A stretch of DNA of 64,000 bases from Pseudomonas bananamidigenes (GTDB lineage Bacteria > Pseudomonadota > Gammaproteobacteria > Pseudomonadales > Pseudomonadaceae), in NCBI RefSeq assembly GCF_001679645.1, contig NZ_LRUN01000043.1:1-64000 (forward strand). The letters run 5' to 3'. This document shows positions 26,748 to 38,258 of this stretch, one piece after another; the first letter of the stretch is position 1; every line of letters begins with the position of its first letter. The translations under genes were made by a program, and so were the position numbers. Under the pieces are notes generated by a model. The model was not told where the DNA came from, made no database searches, and saw only the letters and a list, made by a program, of their open reading frames with translations.

Positions 26748-27230
26748 TCAGTCTTCCTTGCCCTTGTTGCGCACCGCACGCTGCAGCTCGCGACCGGCAT
26801 CGCGTTCGCGTTCGGTATCACGCTTGTCGTATTCCTTCTTGCCCTTGCCCAGAGCGATCTCGCACTTGACCATGTGCTTGCTCCAGTACCAGGACAGGCA
26901 GACGCAGGCGTAACCCTTCTGCTGCACGGAAGCGGCCAGCTTGTCCAGCTCGCGGCGGTTGAGCAGCAGCTTGCGGGTGCGGACCGGGTCGGCGATGACG
27001 TGGGTGCTGGCAGTCGTCAACGGCGTGATGTGACTGCCGAGCAGCCAGGCTTCGCCGTCCTTGAGCAGGACGTAACTGTCGACCAGTTGCAGCTTGCTTG
27101 CCCGCAGACTTTTTACTTCCCAGCCGGCCAGGACCAGACCAGCCTCGAACTTGTGCTCGATGAAGTAATCGTGTCGCGCCTTTTTGTTTTGCGCGATGGT
27201 CCCTGTTGGGTGTTTCTTCTGTTTAGCCAT
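26748..27230 (-). CDS. smpB: SsrA-binding protein SmpB
   Basis: This 160-residue protein has the SmpB OB fold: [68 protein letters not shown] and [11 protein letters not shown]. The C-terminal basic tail enters the ribosomal decoding centre. It carries tmRNA to stalled ribosomes; the ssrA gene is about 9 kb away in this window. The length is usual for the family. Confidence 0.97.
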   Translation of the reverse strand: MAKQKKHPTGTIAQNKKARHDYFIEHKFEAGLVLAGWEVKSLRASKLQLVDSYVLLKDGEAWLLGSHITPLTTASTHVIADPVRTRKLLLNRRELDKLAASVQQKGYACVCLSWYWSKHMVKCEIALGKGKKEYDKRDTERERDAGRELQRAVRNKGKED

Positions 27231-27349
27231 AGGGGCGGCATTATATGGAGATAAATGGCTGTCGGCTACGGTGATGCTGCGTGCTTGAGCAGGTTGAGTG
27301 AATCCCGGACAATGCGGCCTCTTTTTCTAACGCTTGGGCGTGATAAGCG

Positions 27350-28753
27350 ATGTCGACAGACAAGGTTTCTGTCCACGGCAGTTGGGCTAGCCGCTGGGTT
27401 TTCATATTCGCCGCGACCGGTTCGGCCGTGGGACTGGGCAGCATCTGGAAGTTCCCCTACATGGTCGGGGTCTACGGTGGTGGTGCTTTTGTGCTGATGT
27501 TCCTGGCCTGTATTGCGCTGATCGGCATCCCGGTGATGCTCGCGGAAACCCTGATCGGCCGGCGTGCGCGGCAGAGTCCGGCCAACGCCCTGAAGGTGTT
27601 GGCCCGGGAGGCGGGGCACTCGGGCAAGTGGTCGTGGGGTGCGTTCGCCGGGATGATCACGGCGTTGCTGATCCTGTCTTTCTATAGCGTGGTCGGCGGC
27701 TGGTCGCTGGATTACATCATCGACATGGGGCGCGGGGATTTCCAGGGCGCGACGGCCGATCAGGTCGGTGCCTATTTTGGCAATGTCATCGCCGATCCCT
27801 GGCGCATCACGCTCTGGCACACGGTTTTCATGCTCCTTTCCGCCGTAGTGATCGCCAAAGGCGTGGTTGCCGGGCTTGAGCGCAGTCTGCGGATCATGAT
27901 GCCTTTGCTGTTTGTGATGGTTCTCGTCTTGCTGGGCTACAGCATGACCACCGGGCATTTCATGGAAGGCGTGCATTTCATGTTCGACTTCCATCCGGAG
28001 AAAGTCCTCGACGGCATGCTGCCGGCCATGGGCCACGCGTTCTTCTCGCTGAGCGTGGGCGTGGGCTCGATCATGATCTACGGTGCCTACATGACCAAGG
28101 AGGCCTCGCTGTCCGGCACCGTCGTGGGTGTGGCGCTGCTCGATACCTTCGTTTCCCTGGTGGCCGGTCTGGCACTGTTTCCGATTGTGTTTGCCGGCGG
28201 TCTGAACCCGAGCGAAGGTCCCGGGCTGATGTTCGTCAGCCTGCCATTTGCCTTCGGTAACGTGCTGTTCGGTCAATTGATGGGCGTGGTGTTCTTCGTC
28301 CTGGTGGCAATTGCTGCCTGGAGTTCGGCCATTTCCCTGCTGGAGCCGATGGTCGCCTATCTGGTCGAGCGGACTAAAATCAGTCGTGCCTGGGTGACGT
28401 TCTGGCTGGCGTTCACCTGCTGGTTTGTCGGGCTGGGTACGGTGTTTTCCTTCAATATCTGGAAAGAAGCCAAATTTTTCGTGAACGAAGGCGGGATGTT
28501 CCATCTCTACCAATGGGGTGCTGCAAGCGGTCTGGACTTCTTTGGTGTGATCGACTTCTTCACCTCGCGAATCATGCTGCCACTCGGCGGGCTGTGCTTT
28601 GTGCTGTTTGCCGGTTGGGTGATGGGGCGCGAAGCGGTGCGTGACGAATTGTCGATTCGCAGCCCGGCGCTGTTCGCTCTGTCTCTGTTCTTGATGCGCT
28701 ATGTGGCGCCCATCGGCATTCTTGTAGTGTTTGCCACCCAGCTCTGGAAGTAA
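27350..28753 (+). CDS. Sodium-dependent transporter (NSS/SNF family)
   Basis: This 467-residue membrane protein of the neurotransmitter:sodium symporter family has about 11-12 transmembrane segments. TM1 has the conserved sodium-site region (FIFAATGSAVGLGSIWKFPY) and a GGGAFVLMFL segment follows. TM6 has SLSVGVGSIMIYGAYM. Such bacterial members import amino acids or related solutes with sodium; the substrate cannot be read from sequence. It is divergent from smpB and eight bases upstream of ratA. Confidence 0.88.
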   Translation: MSTDKVSVHGSWASRWVFIFAATGSAVGLGSIWKFPYMVGVYGGGAFVLMFLACIALIGIPVMLAETLIGRRARQSPANALKVLAREAGHSGKWSWGAFAGMITALLILSFYSVVGGWSLDYIIDMGRGDFQGATADQVGAYFGNVIADPWRITLWHTVFMLLSAVVIAKGVVAGLERSLRIMMPLLFVMVLVLLGYSMTTGHFMEGVHFMFDFHPEKVLDGMLPAMGHAFFSLSVGVGSIMIYGAYMTKEASLSGTVVGVALLDTFVSLVAGLALFPIVFAGGLNPSEGPGLMFVSLPFAFGNVLFGQLMGVVFFVLVAIAAWSSAISLLEPMVAYLVERTKISRAWVTFWLAFTCWFVGLGTVFSFNIWKEAKFFVNEGGMFHLYQWGAASGLDFFGVIDFFTSRIMLPLGGLCFVLFAGWVMGREAVRDELSIRSPALFALSLFLMRYVAPIGILVVFATQLWK

Positions 28754-28760
28754 CGCTCAC

Positions 28761-29195
28761 ATGACGACACATATTCAACGATCGGCACTGCTGCCTTACC
28801 CGGCGCAGTTTCTCTACGACCTGGTCAATGACGTGGCGCGTTATCCGGAGTTTCTGCCGTGGTGTTCCTCCGCAGAAGTTCTGGAAAGCTCGCCCGAGCA
28901 CATGCGCGCCAGTGTCGGCGTGGCCAAGGGAGGGTTGAGTCAGCACTTTGTGACGCGTAACACCCTGGTGCCGGGTCAGTCGATCGAGATGAACCTCGAA
29001 GAAGGGCCGTTCAATCAGTTGCACGGCGTCTGGGTGTTCAAGGCGCTGAACGAGAAGGCCTGCAAGATCAGCCTCGATCTGTCCTTCGATTATGCCGGCC
29101 CGTTGGTGCGCGCCACGCTCGGGCCGCTGTTCAATCAGGCCGCGAACACACTGGTGGATGCATTCTGCCAGCGCGCCAAGCAGTTGCATGGTTGA
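28761..29195 (+). CDS. ratA: RatA-family START-domain protein
   Basis: This 144-residue protein is a START/polyketide-cyclase fold of the RatA/Coq10 family: YDLVNDVARYPEFLPWCSSA near the N-terminus and LSFDYAGPLVRATLGPLFNQ near the C-terminus. E. coli RatA has been described as blocking 70S assembly, and the Coq10 relatives bind ubiquinone. The ATG at 28761 fits the family start (MTTHIQRSALLPYPAQ). It overlaps ratB by eight bases, as is usual for the pair. Confidence 0.92.
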   Translation: MTTHIQRSALLPYPAQFLYDLVNDVARYPEFLPWCSSAEVLESSPEHMRASVGVAKGGLSQHFVTRNTLVPGQSIEMNLEEGPFNQLHGVWVFKALNEKACKISLDLSFDYAGPLVRATLGPLFNQAANTLVDAFCQRAKQLHG

Positions 29196-29502
29196 GCCGG
29201 TGATCGAGATCGAAGTGGTGTATGCGGCGGTTGATCGTCAGGTGCTGCGCACGATCAGCGTGGCAAAGGGATCAACCGTGCGTGCTGCGCTGTTGGCCAG
29301 CGGTATTGGCGCCGATTTTCCTGAGCTGGATCTGACTGCTTGTCCGGTCGGAATTTTCGGCAAGGTGATTGTCGATCCGGATGTGCGGGTTGTTCAGGTG
29401 GGGGATCGTCTGGAAATCTATCGGCCATTGCTGGCTGATCCGAAAGAGGTGCGTCGATTGCGAGCCGCCAAGGCTGCCGAGGCCAAAGCCAGAAATCAGT
29501 GA
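29188..29502 (+). CDS. ratB: RnfH/RatB family protein (UPF0125)
   Basis: This 104-residue ubiquitin-like-fold protein of the RnfH family (IEIEVVYAAVDRQVLRTISV, CPVGIFGKV, GDRLEIYRPLLADPKEVRRL) is of unknown biochemical role. Its gene is normally coupled to ratA, and here it starts inside the end of ratA. The C-terminal 20 residues are basic and alanine-rich. Confidence 0.92.
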   Translation: MVEPVIEIEVVYAAVDRQVLRTISVAKGSTVRAALLASGIGADFPELDLTACPVGIFGKVIVDPDVRVVQVGDRLEIYRPLLADPKEVRRLRAAKAAEAKARNQ

Positions 29503-29523
29503 TTACACCGATCAGCAGGCAAT

Positions 29524-29550
29524 AAAAAACCCGGAATGTCCGGGTTTTTT
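29524..29550. terminator. Bidirectional terminator between ratB and bamE
   Basis: AAAACCCGGA pairs with TCCGGGTTTT over a 3-base loop, with A and T runs on either side. It serves the converging ratB and bamE transcripts. Confidence 0.9.
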
Positions 29551-29563
29551 ATTGCGTCGCAAA

Positions 29564-30091
29564 TTATTGCGGCGAGGTGTCCAGTGGCTCTGGTGTCGGA
29601 ACCGGTACGGTTTCCACACCATCGACGTCCTTCTGGATCTGATCCAGCAAGGAACCTGGCTTGACCGGTTTTTCCGGTTTTGGCTTCTCGGCGTTTTCGG
29701 CAGGAGCGCTCACGGTGGTGCCGCTGTCCTTGCCGAGAATGGCTTCGTCACGGCTCACGCCCGGCATGAAGTCACCGGAGAGGCTGACAAGACGGTCATT
29801 CGAGTCGAAAAAGACACTCATGCGTTCTTGCTGGCGTTCACCGCCACCCGGTTGCAGGCTGTACAGATAATCCCAGCGATCGGCATGGAACGTGTCGACA
29901 AGCAGAGGGTTGCCCATGATAAACCGTACTTGTGGCCGGGTCATTCCCGGGCGCAACTGGTCTATCATGTCCTGCGTGACGACATTGCCCTGCTGGATGT
30001 CGATTTTGTAAACCCCGGGGAATGAACAACCGGCGAGTGCGAGCAGTCCCACAAAGGTGAAACTGGTTAGCAAGAGCTTGGTGTTTTGCAT
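29564..30091 (-). CDS. bamE: Outer membrane assembly lipoprotein BamE (SmpA/OmlA)
   Basis: This 175-residue lipoprotein has a lipobox at LLALAGC (cysteine near residue 22) and the SmpA/OmlA domain (about 28-115: [42 protein letters not shown]). It is the small lipoprotein of the BAM complex that inserts beta-barrel proteins into the outer membrane. The C-terminal 55 residues are Pro/Glu/Lys-rich, an extension seen in pseudomonads. It diverges from fur, the usual Pseudomonas arrangement. Confidence 0.95.
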   Translation of the reverse strand: MQNTKLLLTSFTFVGLLALAGCSFPGVYKIDIQQGNVVTQDMIDQLRPGMTRPQVRFIMGNPLLVDTFHADRWDYLYSLQPGGGERQQERMSVFFDSNDRLVSLSGDFMPGVSRDEAILGKDSGTTVSAPAENAEKPKPEKPVKPGSLLDQIQKDVDGVETVPVPTPEPLDTSPQ

Positions 30092-30188
30092 CGGTGGGCG
30101 ACTTCCACTATCTTGGCTGGGACAACGTAAACGCCGATCATACCCGCATTAAGAGAAGCTGCGAAGCAGCATCGCGAGAAAGCTGACC

Positions 30189-30593
30189 ATGGTTGAAAAT
30201 AGCGAACTACGCAAAGCCGGCCTCAAAGTGACCCTGCCACGGGTCAAGATCCTGCAAATGCTCGACTCTACCGAGCAGCGTCACATGAGTGCCGAGGACG
30301 TCTACAAGGCGTTGATGGAAGCGGGCGAGGACGTCGGTCTGGCCACGGTTTACCGTGTTCTGACCCAGTTCGAAGCCGCTGGCCTTGTGGTCCGTCACAA
30401 CTTCGACGGCGGCCACGCGGTATTCGAACTGGCCGACGGTGGTCACCACGACCATATGGTCAATGTGGACTCCGGCGAGGTTGTCGAGTTCGTCAGTCCG
30501 GAAATCGAAAAACTCCAGAAGGCAATCGCCGAGGAGCATGGTTTCGAGCTGGTGGATCACAATCTGGTGCTTTACGTACGCAAGAAAAAGTAA
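30189..30593 (+). CDS. fur: Ferric uptake regulator Fur
   Basis: This 134-residue regulator has the winged helix (KAGLKVTLPRVKILQML; DVGLATVYRVLTQFEAAGLV) and the metal-binding half (GHAVFELADGGHHDHMVNVD, SGEVVEF). It represses iron-uptake genes when loaded with ferrous iron. The cysteine pair that binds structural zinc in E. coli Fur (CxxC after HHDH) is absent: the sequence reads NVDS here. This is a known feature of Pseudomonas Fur. Confidence 0.97.
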   Translation: MVENSELRKAGLKVTLPRVKILQMLDSTEQRHMSAEDVYKALMEAGEDVGLATVYRVLTQFEAAGLVVRHNFDGGHAVFELADGGHHDHMVNVDSGEVVEFVSPEIEKLQKAIAEEHGFELVDHNLVLYVRKKK

Positions 30594-30628
30594 GCATGTC
30601 GCGCGAATTTCAGGTTCGCGAAACGAAC

Positions 30629-30652
30629 GAAGGCGACCCGAGGGTCGCCTTC
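30629..30652. terminator. Hairpin terminator between fur and recN
   Basis: GAAGGCGACCC pairs with GGGTCGCCTTC in an 11-bp stem with a very short loop, between the converging fur and recN stops. Flanking T and A are few, so strength is uncertain. Confidence 0.7.
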
Positions 30653-30668
30653 GTGCTTTCTGGGGTGC

Positions 30669-32342
30669 TCAAACCTTTGCGGTAACGACCATCTTCCTGG
30701 CGTGGGCCAGAGACTCTTTGGTCAAATCGATACCGCCGAGCATCCTTGCGACTTCTTCTATACGGTCATTCTTGCTCAGCTTCGAGACGGCGGTGTGAGT
30801 CGCCTGTTCGCCGCGTACCTTGTGCACGAATAGATGCTGATGGCCCTGAGCCGCCACTTGCGGCAAGTGCGTAACGGTCAGTACTTGCCCGCGTTCACCC
30901 AGGCGTCGCAGCAACTGGCCGACGATCTCGGCGGTTGGGCCGCCGATGCCCACGTCCACTTCGTCGAAGACCAGGGTCGGCACGCGGGACGTCTGGGCGG
31001 TGATGACCTGAATCGCCAGACTGATTCGTGACAGTTCGCCGCCGGATGCCACTTTGGCCAGGGCTTTCAACGGTTGGCCGGGGTTGGCGCTGACCAACAG
31101 TTCAACCTGTTCGAGGCCGTTGGGCTGGAGCTCGCCGCAGACGTTGGGGCGAAGTTCGATGGTGAAGCGCCCGCCAGGCATGCCCAGTCGTTGAATCTCC
31201 TGCTCCACGGCGTTGGCCAGGCTGCCAGCAGCCTGATGACGCAGATCGCTCAGCTCGCGAGCCTTTTCCTGATAGTGGCGGGCATACGACGCCAGTTCTT
31301 CGCCCAGGCGTTCGATGGATTCGTCGTTGGCATTCAGGGTTTCGATTTCATCCAGCAGTTTTTGCTGCATTTCGGCAACTTCGGTCGGCTGGATCCGGTG
31401 CTTGCGAGCCAGGGTATAAATGGCGTCGAGGCGTTCTTCCAGATATTGCAGGCGTGCCGGGTCGGCATCGAAGTTGTCGAGGAAACGGTTCAGCTCGCCA
31501 ACGGCCTCTTCGACCTGGATCTGCGCGCTGGTCAGCAAACTGCTGGCCTCGCCCAGGGCGCCGATCGAGTTGTTTACGCTGGACAGGCGATTGAGGCTGG
31601 CGGTCAGCGCGTTCAGCACATTGCCGGAATCGCTTTCGCTGCATTGTTCGACCACTTGCCGGCAGATACCCAGCAGGGTTTCGGCGTTGGTCAGGTTCTT
31701 GTGTTCCTGTTCCAGTTCTTCCAGTTCGTTCTCGCCGAGACCGAGGTTTTCCAGCTCTTCGAGCTGATAGCTGAGCAGTTGATGGCGGGCGCGCTGTTCG
31801 TCGCCGGAGTTGGACAGACGTTCCAGCTCCTGGCGAGTCTGGCGCCAGCGCTGGGCGGCCAGTTGTACCTGACGGGCGAGATCGGTGGCGCCGGCGTACT
31901 CGTCGAGCAATCGACGATGCGTGTCGGTCTTGAGCAGGGATTGGTGTTCGTGCTGGCTGTGGATGTCGATCAGCAGCTCACCGAGGGCCTTGAGATCGCC
32001 GAGTGGGCAGGGCGTGCCATTTATATAGCCGCGTGAACGACCCTCGGAGGTGATGACCCGGCGCAGGATGCACGGGCCGTCATTTTCCAGGTCGCGCTCG
32101 GCCAGCCAGGTGCGGGCTTCGGGAATGTCGGCCAGGTCGAAGGTCGCCAGGATGTCGGCCTTGTCCGCACCCGGGCGAACCACGCCGCTGTCGGCGCGAT
32201 CACCGAGTGTGAGGCCGAGCGCGTCGAGCATGATCGATTTGCCGGCGCCGGTTTCCCCGGTAATCACGCTCATCCCGCGATCGAGTTCGAGATCGAGATG
32301 TTCAACGATGGCGTAGTTGTGTACGGACAGGTGCACCAGCAT
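30669..32342 (-). CDS. recN: DNA repair protein RecN
   Basis: This 557-residue SMC-like ATPase has Walker A GETGAGKS (about 30-37), long coiled-coil arms between 150 and 370 and the C-terminal signature and Walker B region (VASGGELSRISLAIQVI; TLVFDEVDVGIGG). It helps hold and repair broken chromosomes after double-strand breaks. It diverges from grpE. I did not find a clear LexA box upstream. Confidence 0.96.
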   Translation of the reverse strand: MLVHLSVHNYAIVEHLDLELDRGMSVITGETGAGKSIMLDALGLTLGDRADSGVVRPGADKADILATFDLADIPEARTWLAERDLENDGPCILRRVITSEGRSRGYINGTPCPLGDLKALGELLIDIHSQHEHQSLLKTDTHRRLLDEYAGATDLARQVQLAAQRWRQTRQELERLSNSGDEQRARHQLLSYQLEELENLGLGENELEELEQEHKNLTNAETLLGICRQVVEQCSESDSGNVLNALTASLNRLSSVNNSIGALGEASSLLTSAQIQVEEAVGELNRFLDNFDADPARLQYLEERLDAIYTLARKHRIQPTEVAEMQQKLLDEIETLNANDESIERLGEELASYARHYQEKARELSDLRHQAAGSLANAVEQEIQRLGMPGGRFTIELRPNVCGELQPNGLEQVELLVSANPGQPLKALAKVASGGELSRISLAIQVITAQTSRVPTLVFDEVDVGIGGPTAEIVGQLLRRLGERGQVLTVTHLPQVAAQGHQHLFVHKVRGEQATHTAVSKLSKNDRIEEVARMLGGIDLTKESLAHARKMVVTAKV

Positions 32343-32501
32343 AAAGGCCGCTCCCAGGCTTCAGGTCTGGTTATTTATACAGTGTTTTGTTTCGGGCTGA
32401 CAATGCCCTCGCTTAGCTCGATTGGTTTGACCCGATCAAATGCTTATCGCAGCTGGAAATGACAAAGCAGCACTTTTTTGTAGGGTTAATCGTTGTCAGC
32501 C

Positions 32502-32529
32502 CTTGAAGCCTGATTTTGCGGCCCCATAT
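32502..32529 (+). promoter_or_regulatory. Sigma-32 heat-shock promoter for grpE-dnaK
   Basis: CTTGAA at 32502-32507, a 14-base spacer and CCCCATAT at 32522-32529 match the RpoH consensus (CTTGAA, 13-15, CCCCATnT). It lies 53 bases upstream of the grpE start, as expected for the heat-shock operon. The rest of 32343-32582 shows no gene. Confidence 0.9.
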
Positions 32530-32582
32530 ACCGGGGCAGAAGCGCGAGTCGAGCTCGCGGACGATATTGAAAGGAGAATTCT

Positions 32583-33152
32583 ATGGCTGACGAACAGACA
32601 GTAGATACGCAGAATCCAGAAGCCAATCAGGCGCCCGAGACCTCGGGTGATGACCTGGCGACCCGTGTACAAGTGCTCGAAGAGCAATTGGCCGCCGCGC
32701 AGGATCAATCTCTGCGCGTAGCTGCCGATCTGCAGAACGTCCGCCGCCGTGCCGAGCAGGACGTCGAAAAGGCGCACAAATTTGCGCTGGAAAAATTCGC
32801 CGGCGATCTGCTGCCGATCGTCGACAGCCTGGAACGCGGCCTCGAGCTGTCGAATCCGGACGACGAAAGCATCCGTCCGATGCGCGAAGGCATCGAGCTG
32901 ACCCTGAAAATGTTCCAGGACACCCTCAAGCGCTATCAGCTTGTCGCGGTCAGTCCGCAGGAAGGTGAGCCGTTCAACGCCGTCGAGCATCAGGCAATGG
33001 CCATGCAGGAAAGTGCCGTCATGGAGCCGAACAGCGTTCTGAAGGTGTTCCAGAAGGGCTATCAGCTCAATGGCCGCCTGCTGCGTCCGGCGATGGTCGT
33101 GGTCAGCAAGGCGCCGGCGCCGGTTTCGCCTTCGATTGACGAGAAGGCTTGA
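32583..33152 (+). CDS. grpE: Nucleotide exchange factor GrpE
   Basis: This 189-residue co-chaperone has an acidic N-terminus, a long coiled coil ([40 protein letters not shown]) and the beta-rich C-terminal wing ([38 protein letters not shown]). It releases ADP from DnaK. AAGGAG lies six bases before the ATG. It is first in the grpE-dnaK-dnaJ group behind the sigma-32 promoter. Confidence 0.97.
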   Translation: MADEQTVDTQNPEANQAPETSGDDLATRVQVLEEQLAAAQDQSLRVAADLQNVRRRAEQDVEKAHKFALEKFAGDLLPIVDSLERGLELSNPDDESIRPMREGIELTLKMFQDTLKRYQLVAVSPQEGEPFNAVEHQAMAMQESAVMEPNSVLKVFQKGYQLNGRLLRPAMVVVSKAPAPVSPSIDEKA

Positions 33153-33254
33153 AATTAGCCGCAAGGCCCCCATTTAGAAGTCAAGCGTTTAAGTATTACC
33201 GCAGTTAGCCACCACTGCTGCGGCAACCAAATCCAAAGTTTCGGGAGAGTGAAC

Positions 33255-35171
<1,917 letters not shown>

Positions 35172-35226
35172 GTTGTTGGTCGCCCGGTTGACTGCCTTGC
35201 GGCGGTGACTGGTAGGATGTCGCCGC

Positions 35227-35244
35227 GCGGGAGCTTGCTCCCGC
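35227..35244. repeat. Single REP-like palindrome
   Basis: GCGGGAGCTTGCTCCCGC lies between dnaK and dnaJ and shares the GGGAGCTTGCTCCC core with the REPIN at 26635-26725. It may act as a transcript-stabilising hairpin between the two chaperone genes. Confidence 0.7.
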
Positions 35245-35467
35245 GTTGGCGTATCTGGAATACGCGAATTTTTACAGCATGCGTCAATGTGCGCGTGTTG
35301 GTGGCATGGCCGGAAATGCTCCTGCTTTTCGAGCTGAAAGTGCCACAAGAATCAAAGACCAGGATCGTTGAATAGACGTGAGTTGGGTCCGGGCCTGTAT
35401 TGGGGCTCAGCGAGTTTGGCGATCCTCAGGAGGGGTTTGCCGGACGTCCTCAAGAGTGCAAAGACTT

Positions 35468-36592
35468 ATGGCAAAACGTGACTATTACGAAGTGTTGGGT
35501 GTTGAGCGCGGCTCAAGCGACGCCGACCTGAAGAAGGCCTATCGTCGATTGGCGATGAAGCATCACCCGGACCGTAATCCCGGTGACAAGGCATCGGAAG
35601 AACTGTTCAAAGAGGCCAACGAGGCCTATGAAGTATTGTCCGATTCCAGCAAGCGTGCGGCGTACGACCAGTATGGTCACGCCGGTGTCGACCCAAGCAT
35701 GGGTGGCGGCGGTGCCGGCTTCGGCGGGCAGAATTTCTCCGACATCTTCGGCGATGTCTTCAGTGATTTCTTCGGTGGTGGTCGCGGCGGTTCCCGTGGT
35801 GGTGCCCAGCGTGGCAGCGACCTGCGCTACACCCTGGAGCTGAATCTGGAAGAGGCGGTGCGCGGTACCACCGTCAATATCCGCGTTCCGACGCTGGTCA
35901 ACTGCAAGCCATGCGATGGTTCGGGCGCCAAGAAGGGTTCGTCGCCATCGACCTGCCCGACGTGCGGCGGCATCGGTCAGGTGCGCATGCAGCAAGGTTT
36001 CTTCTCGGTGCAGCAGACCTGCCCGCGTTGCCATGGTCAGGGCAAGATCATTTCCGATCCGTGCGATTCCTGTCACGGCGAAGGTCGTGTCGAAGAATAC
36101 AAAACCCTTTCCGTCAAAGTGCCGGCCGGTGTCGATACCGGTGACCGCATCCGTCTTTCCGGCGAAGGCGAGGCGGGCACCCAGGGTGGCCCGACCGGTG
36201 ACCTGTACGTGGTGATCAACGTGCGCGAGCACGCGATCTTCCAGCGTGACGGCAAGCATCTGTTCTGCGAAGTGCCGATCAGCTTTGTCGATGCGGCGCT
36301 GGGCGGCGAGCTGGAAATTCCGACCCTCGATGGTCGCGTCAAGCTGAAGATTCCGGAAGGTACCCAGACCGGCAAACAATTCCGCGTGCGTGGCAAGGGT
36401 GTGGCGCCGGTGCGTGGCGGCGGAGCCGGCGACCTGATGTGTCGTGTGGCGGTCGAGACCCCGGTCAACCTGAATCGTCGTCAGCGTGAATTGCTCGAAG
36501 AGTTCCGCAGTTCCCTGGCAGATGACAACAGCCATTCGCCGAAGACCGCTGGCTGGTTCGATGGTGTGAAGCGCTTCTTCGGCGATCTGTAA
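35468..36592 (+). CDS. dnaJ: Chaperone DnaJ (Hsp40)
   Basis: This 374-residue co-chaperone has a J domain (1-70) with the HPD motif in [12 protein letters not shown], a Gly/Phe-rich linker (75-115) and four CxxCxGxG zinc repeats ([32 protein letters not shown]; about 145-210). The C-terminal substrate domain follows. It stimulates DnaK ATPase. The start at 35468 is set by the family sequence [12 protein letters not shown]; the open frame before it is not conserved. Confidence 0.98.
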   Translation: MAKRDYYEVLGVERGSSDADLKKAYRRLAMKHHPDRNPGDKASEELFKEANEAYEVLSDSSKRAAYDQYGHAGVDPSMGGGGAGFGGQNFSDIFGDVFSDFFGGGRGGSRGGAQRGSDLRYTLELNLEEAVRGTTVNIRVPTLVNCKPCDGSGAKKGSSPSTCPTCGGIGQVRMQQGFFSVQQTCPRCHGQGKIISDPCDSCHGEGRVEEYKTLSVKVPAGVDTGDRIRLSGEGEAGTQGGPTGDLYVVINVREHAIFQRDGKHLFCEVPISFVDAALGGELEIPTLDGRVKLKIPEGTQTGKQFRVRGKGVAPVRGGGAGDLMCRVAVETPVNLNRRQRELLEEFRSSLADDNSHSPKTAGWFDGVKRFFGDL

Positions 36593-37408
<816 letters not shown>

Positions 37409-37427
37409 GCTATTGCTTCTTAAAACT

Positions 37428-37450
37428 AAGGCGCGTAAAGCGCCTTTGTT
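37428..37450 (+). terminator. Terminator after dapB
   Basis: AAGGCGC pairs with GCGCCTT over a 5-base loop and TTTGTTTT follows. It ends the chaperone-dapB transcript just before the restriction gene. Confidence 0.8.
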
Positions 37451-37486
37451 TTGCCTAAAATTTCATTCGAATAGGGAATGTGGCGG

Positions 37487-38257
37487 ATGCGACCCTTAGA
37501 TCTGGCCGACGTGGCTAAATATGTTGAAGAGAATATCGGCATATTTCATCAGAAGCGCTTAGATAGCCTGTCGTTGTTGAGGCTTAAAGATGTCCTCAAA
37601 CGTAAAAATCCCTATATGTTTAAAGCAAAAAACGTACAGACGGCAGAGCAAATTGTCCGCGGGATTCTTGACGCGCACGTCTCCTCCAATGAAGAAACGT
37701 TGTTTGGAGATTGGCTGGAGGGGTTGGCGATATTTATTAATGGAAAAACTTACGGTGGTTGGAAATCGGCCGTTGCGGGCGTTGATCTGGAATTTGACAA
37801 AGGCGGACGTCGTCACTTGGTGGCGATTAAATCCGGCCCTAACTGGGGTAATAGCTCGCAAATTGCTCAAATGCGCTCCAACTTCAAAACAGCGCAACGC
37901 ACTTTGCGAACCAGTCAATCTGGACTGAATATTGTTGCGGTGAACGGCTGTTGCTATGGTCGAGACAATAAGCCGGACAAGGGGGACTACAGCAAGCTTT
38001 GTGGGCAGCGGTTCTGGGAGTTTATTTCTGGGGATGAAAATCTATATGTTGAGCTAATTGAGCCTTTGGGGTATCAGGCTCAGGAGCGCAACGCCGAGTT
38101 CCAAGCGTCTTACGCTCAGATGGTTAATAAGTTTACTAGGGAATTTACTATCGAGTTTTGCGACGAGGAGGGGGCCATTCGATGGGATCGTCTTGTTCAG
38201 CTAAACTCATCAACCGATCAGCCGAAGGTGAGCAGGCGCAAGCCCGCCCACCTGTAA
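37487..38257 (+). CDS. PmeII-family type II restriction endonuclease
   Basis: This 256-residue protein resembles the PmeII family of type II endonucleases. Conserved-looking stretches are NPYMFKAKNVQTAEQIVRGI, SSNEETLFGDWLEGLAIFIN, VDLEFDKGGRRHLVAIKSGP (a likely PD-(D/E)xK core, with D, E and IKSG) and VNGCCYGRDNKPDKGDYSKL. It should cut the site protected by the methyltransferase encoded next to it. ATG at 37487 (GGGA nine bases upstream) is preferred to the one three codons earlier. Gene and partner are less GC-rich than their neighbours. The family assignment is from memory of similar sequences. Confidence 0.78.
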   Translation: MRPLDLADVAKYVEENIGIFHQKRLDSLSLLRLKDVLKRKNPYMFKAKNVQTAEQIVRGILDAHVSSNEETLFGDWLEGLAIFINGKTYGGWKSAVAGVDLEFDKGGRRHLVAIKSGPNWGNSSQIAQMRSNFKTAQRTLRTSQSGLNIVAVNGCCYGRDNKPDKGDYSKLCGQRFWEFISGDENLYVELIEPLGYQAQERNAEFQASYAQMVNKFTREFTIEFCDEEGAIRWDRLVQLNSSTDQPKVSRRKPAHL

Positions 38258-38258
38258 G

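Noticed and set aside
30189-30593. Fur lacking the zinc cysteine pair as a defective gene
   Set aside because: Loss of this CxxC is a normal trait of Pseudomonas Fur and the rest of the protein is complete.
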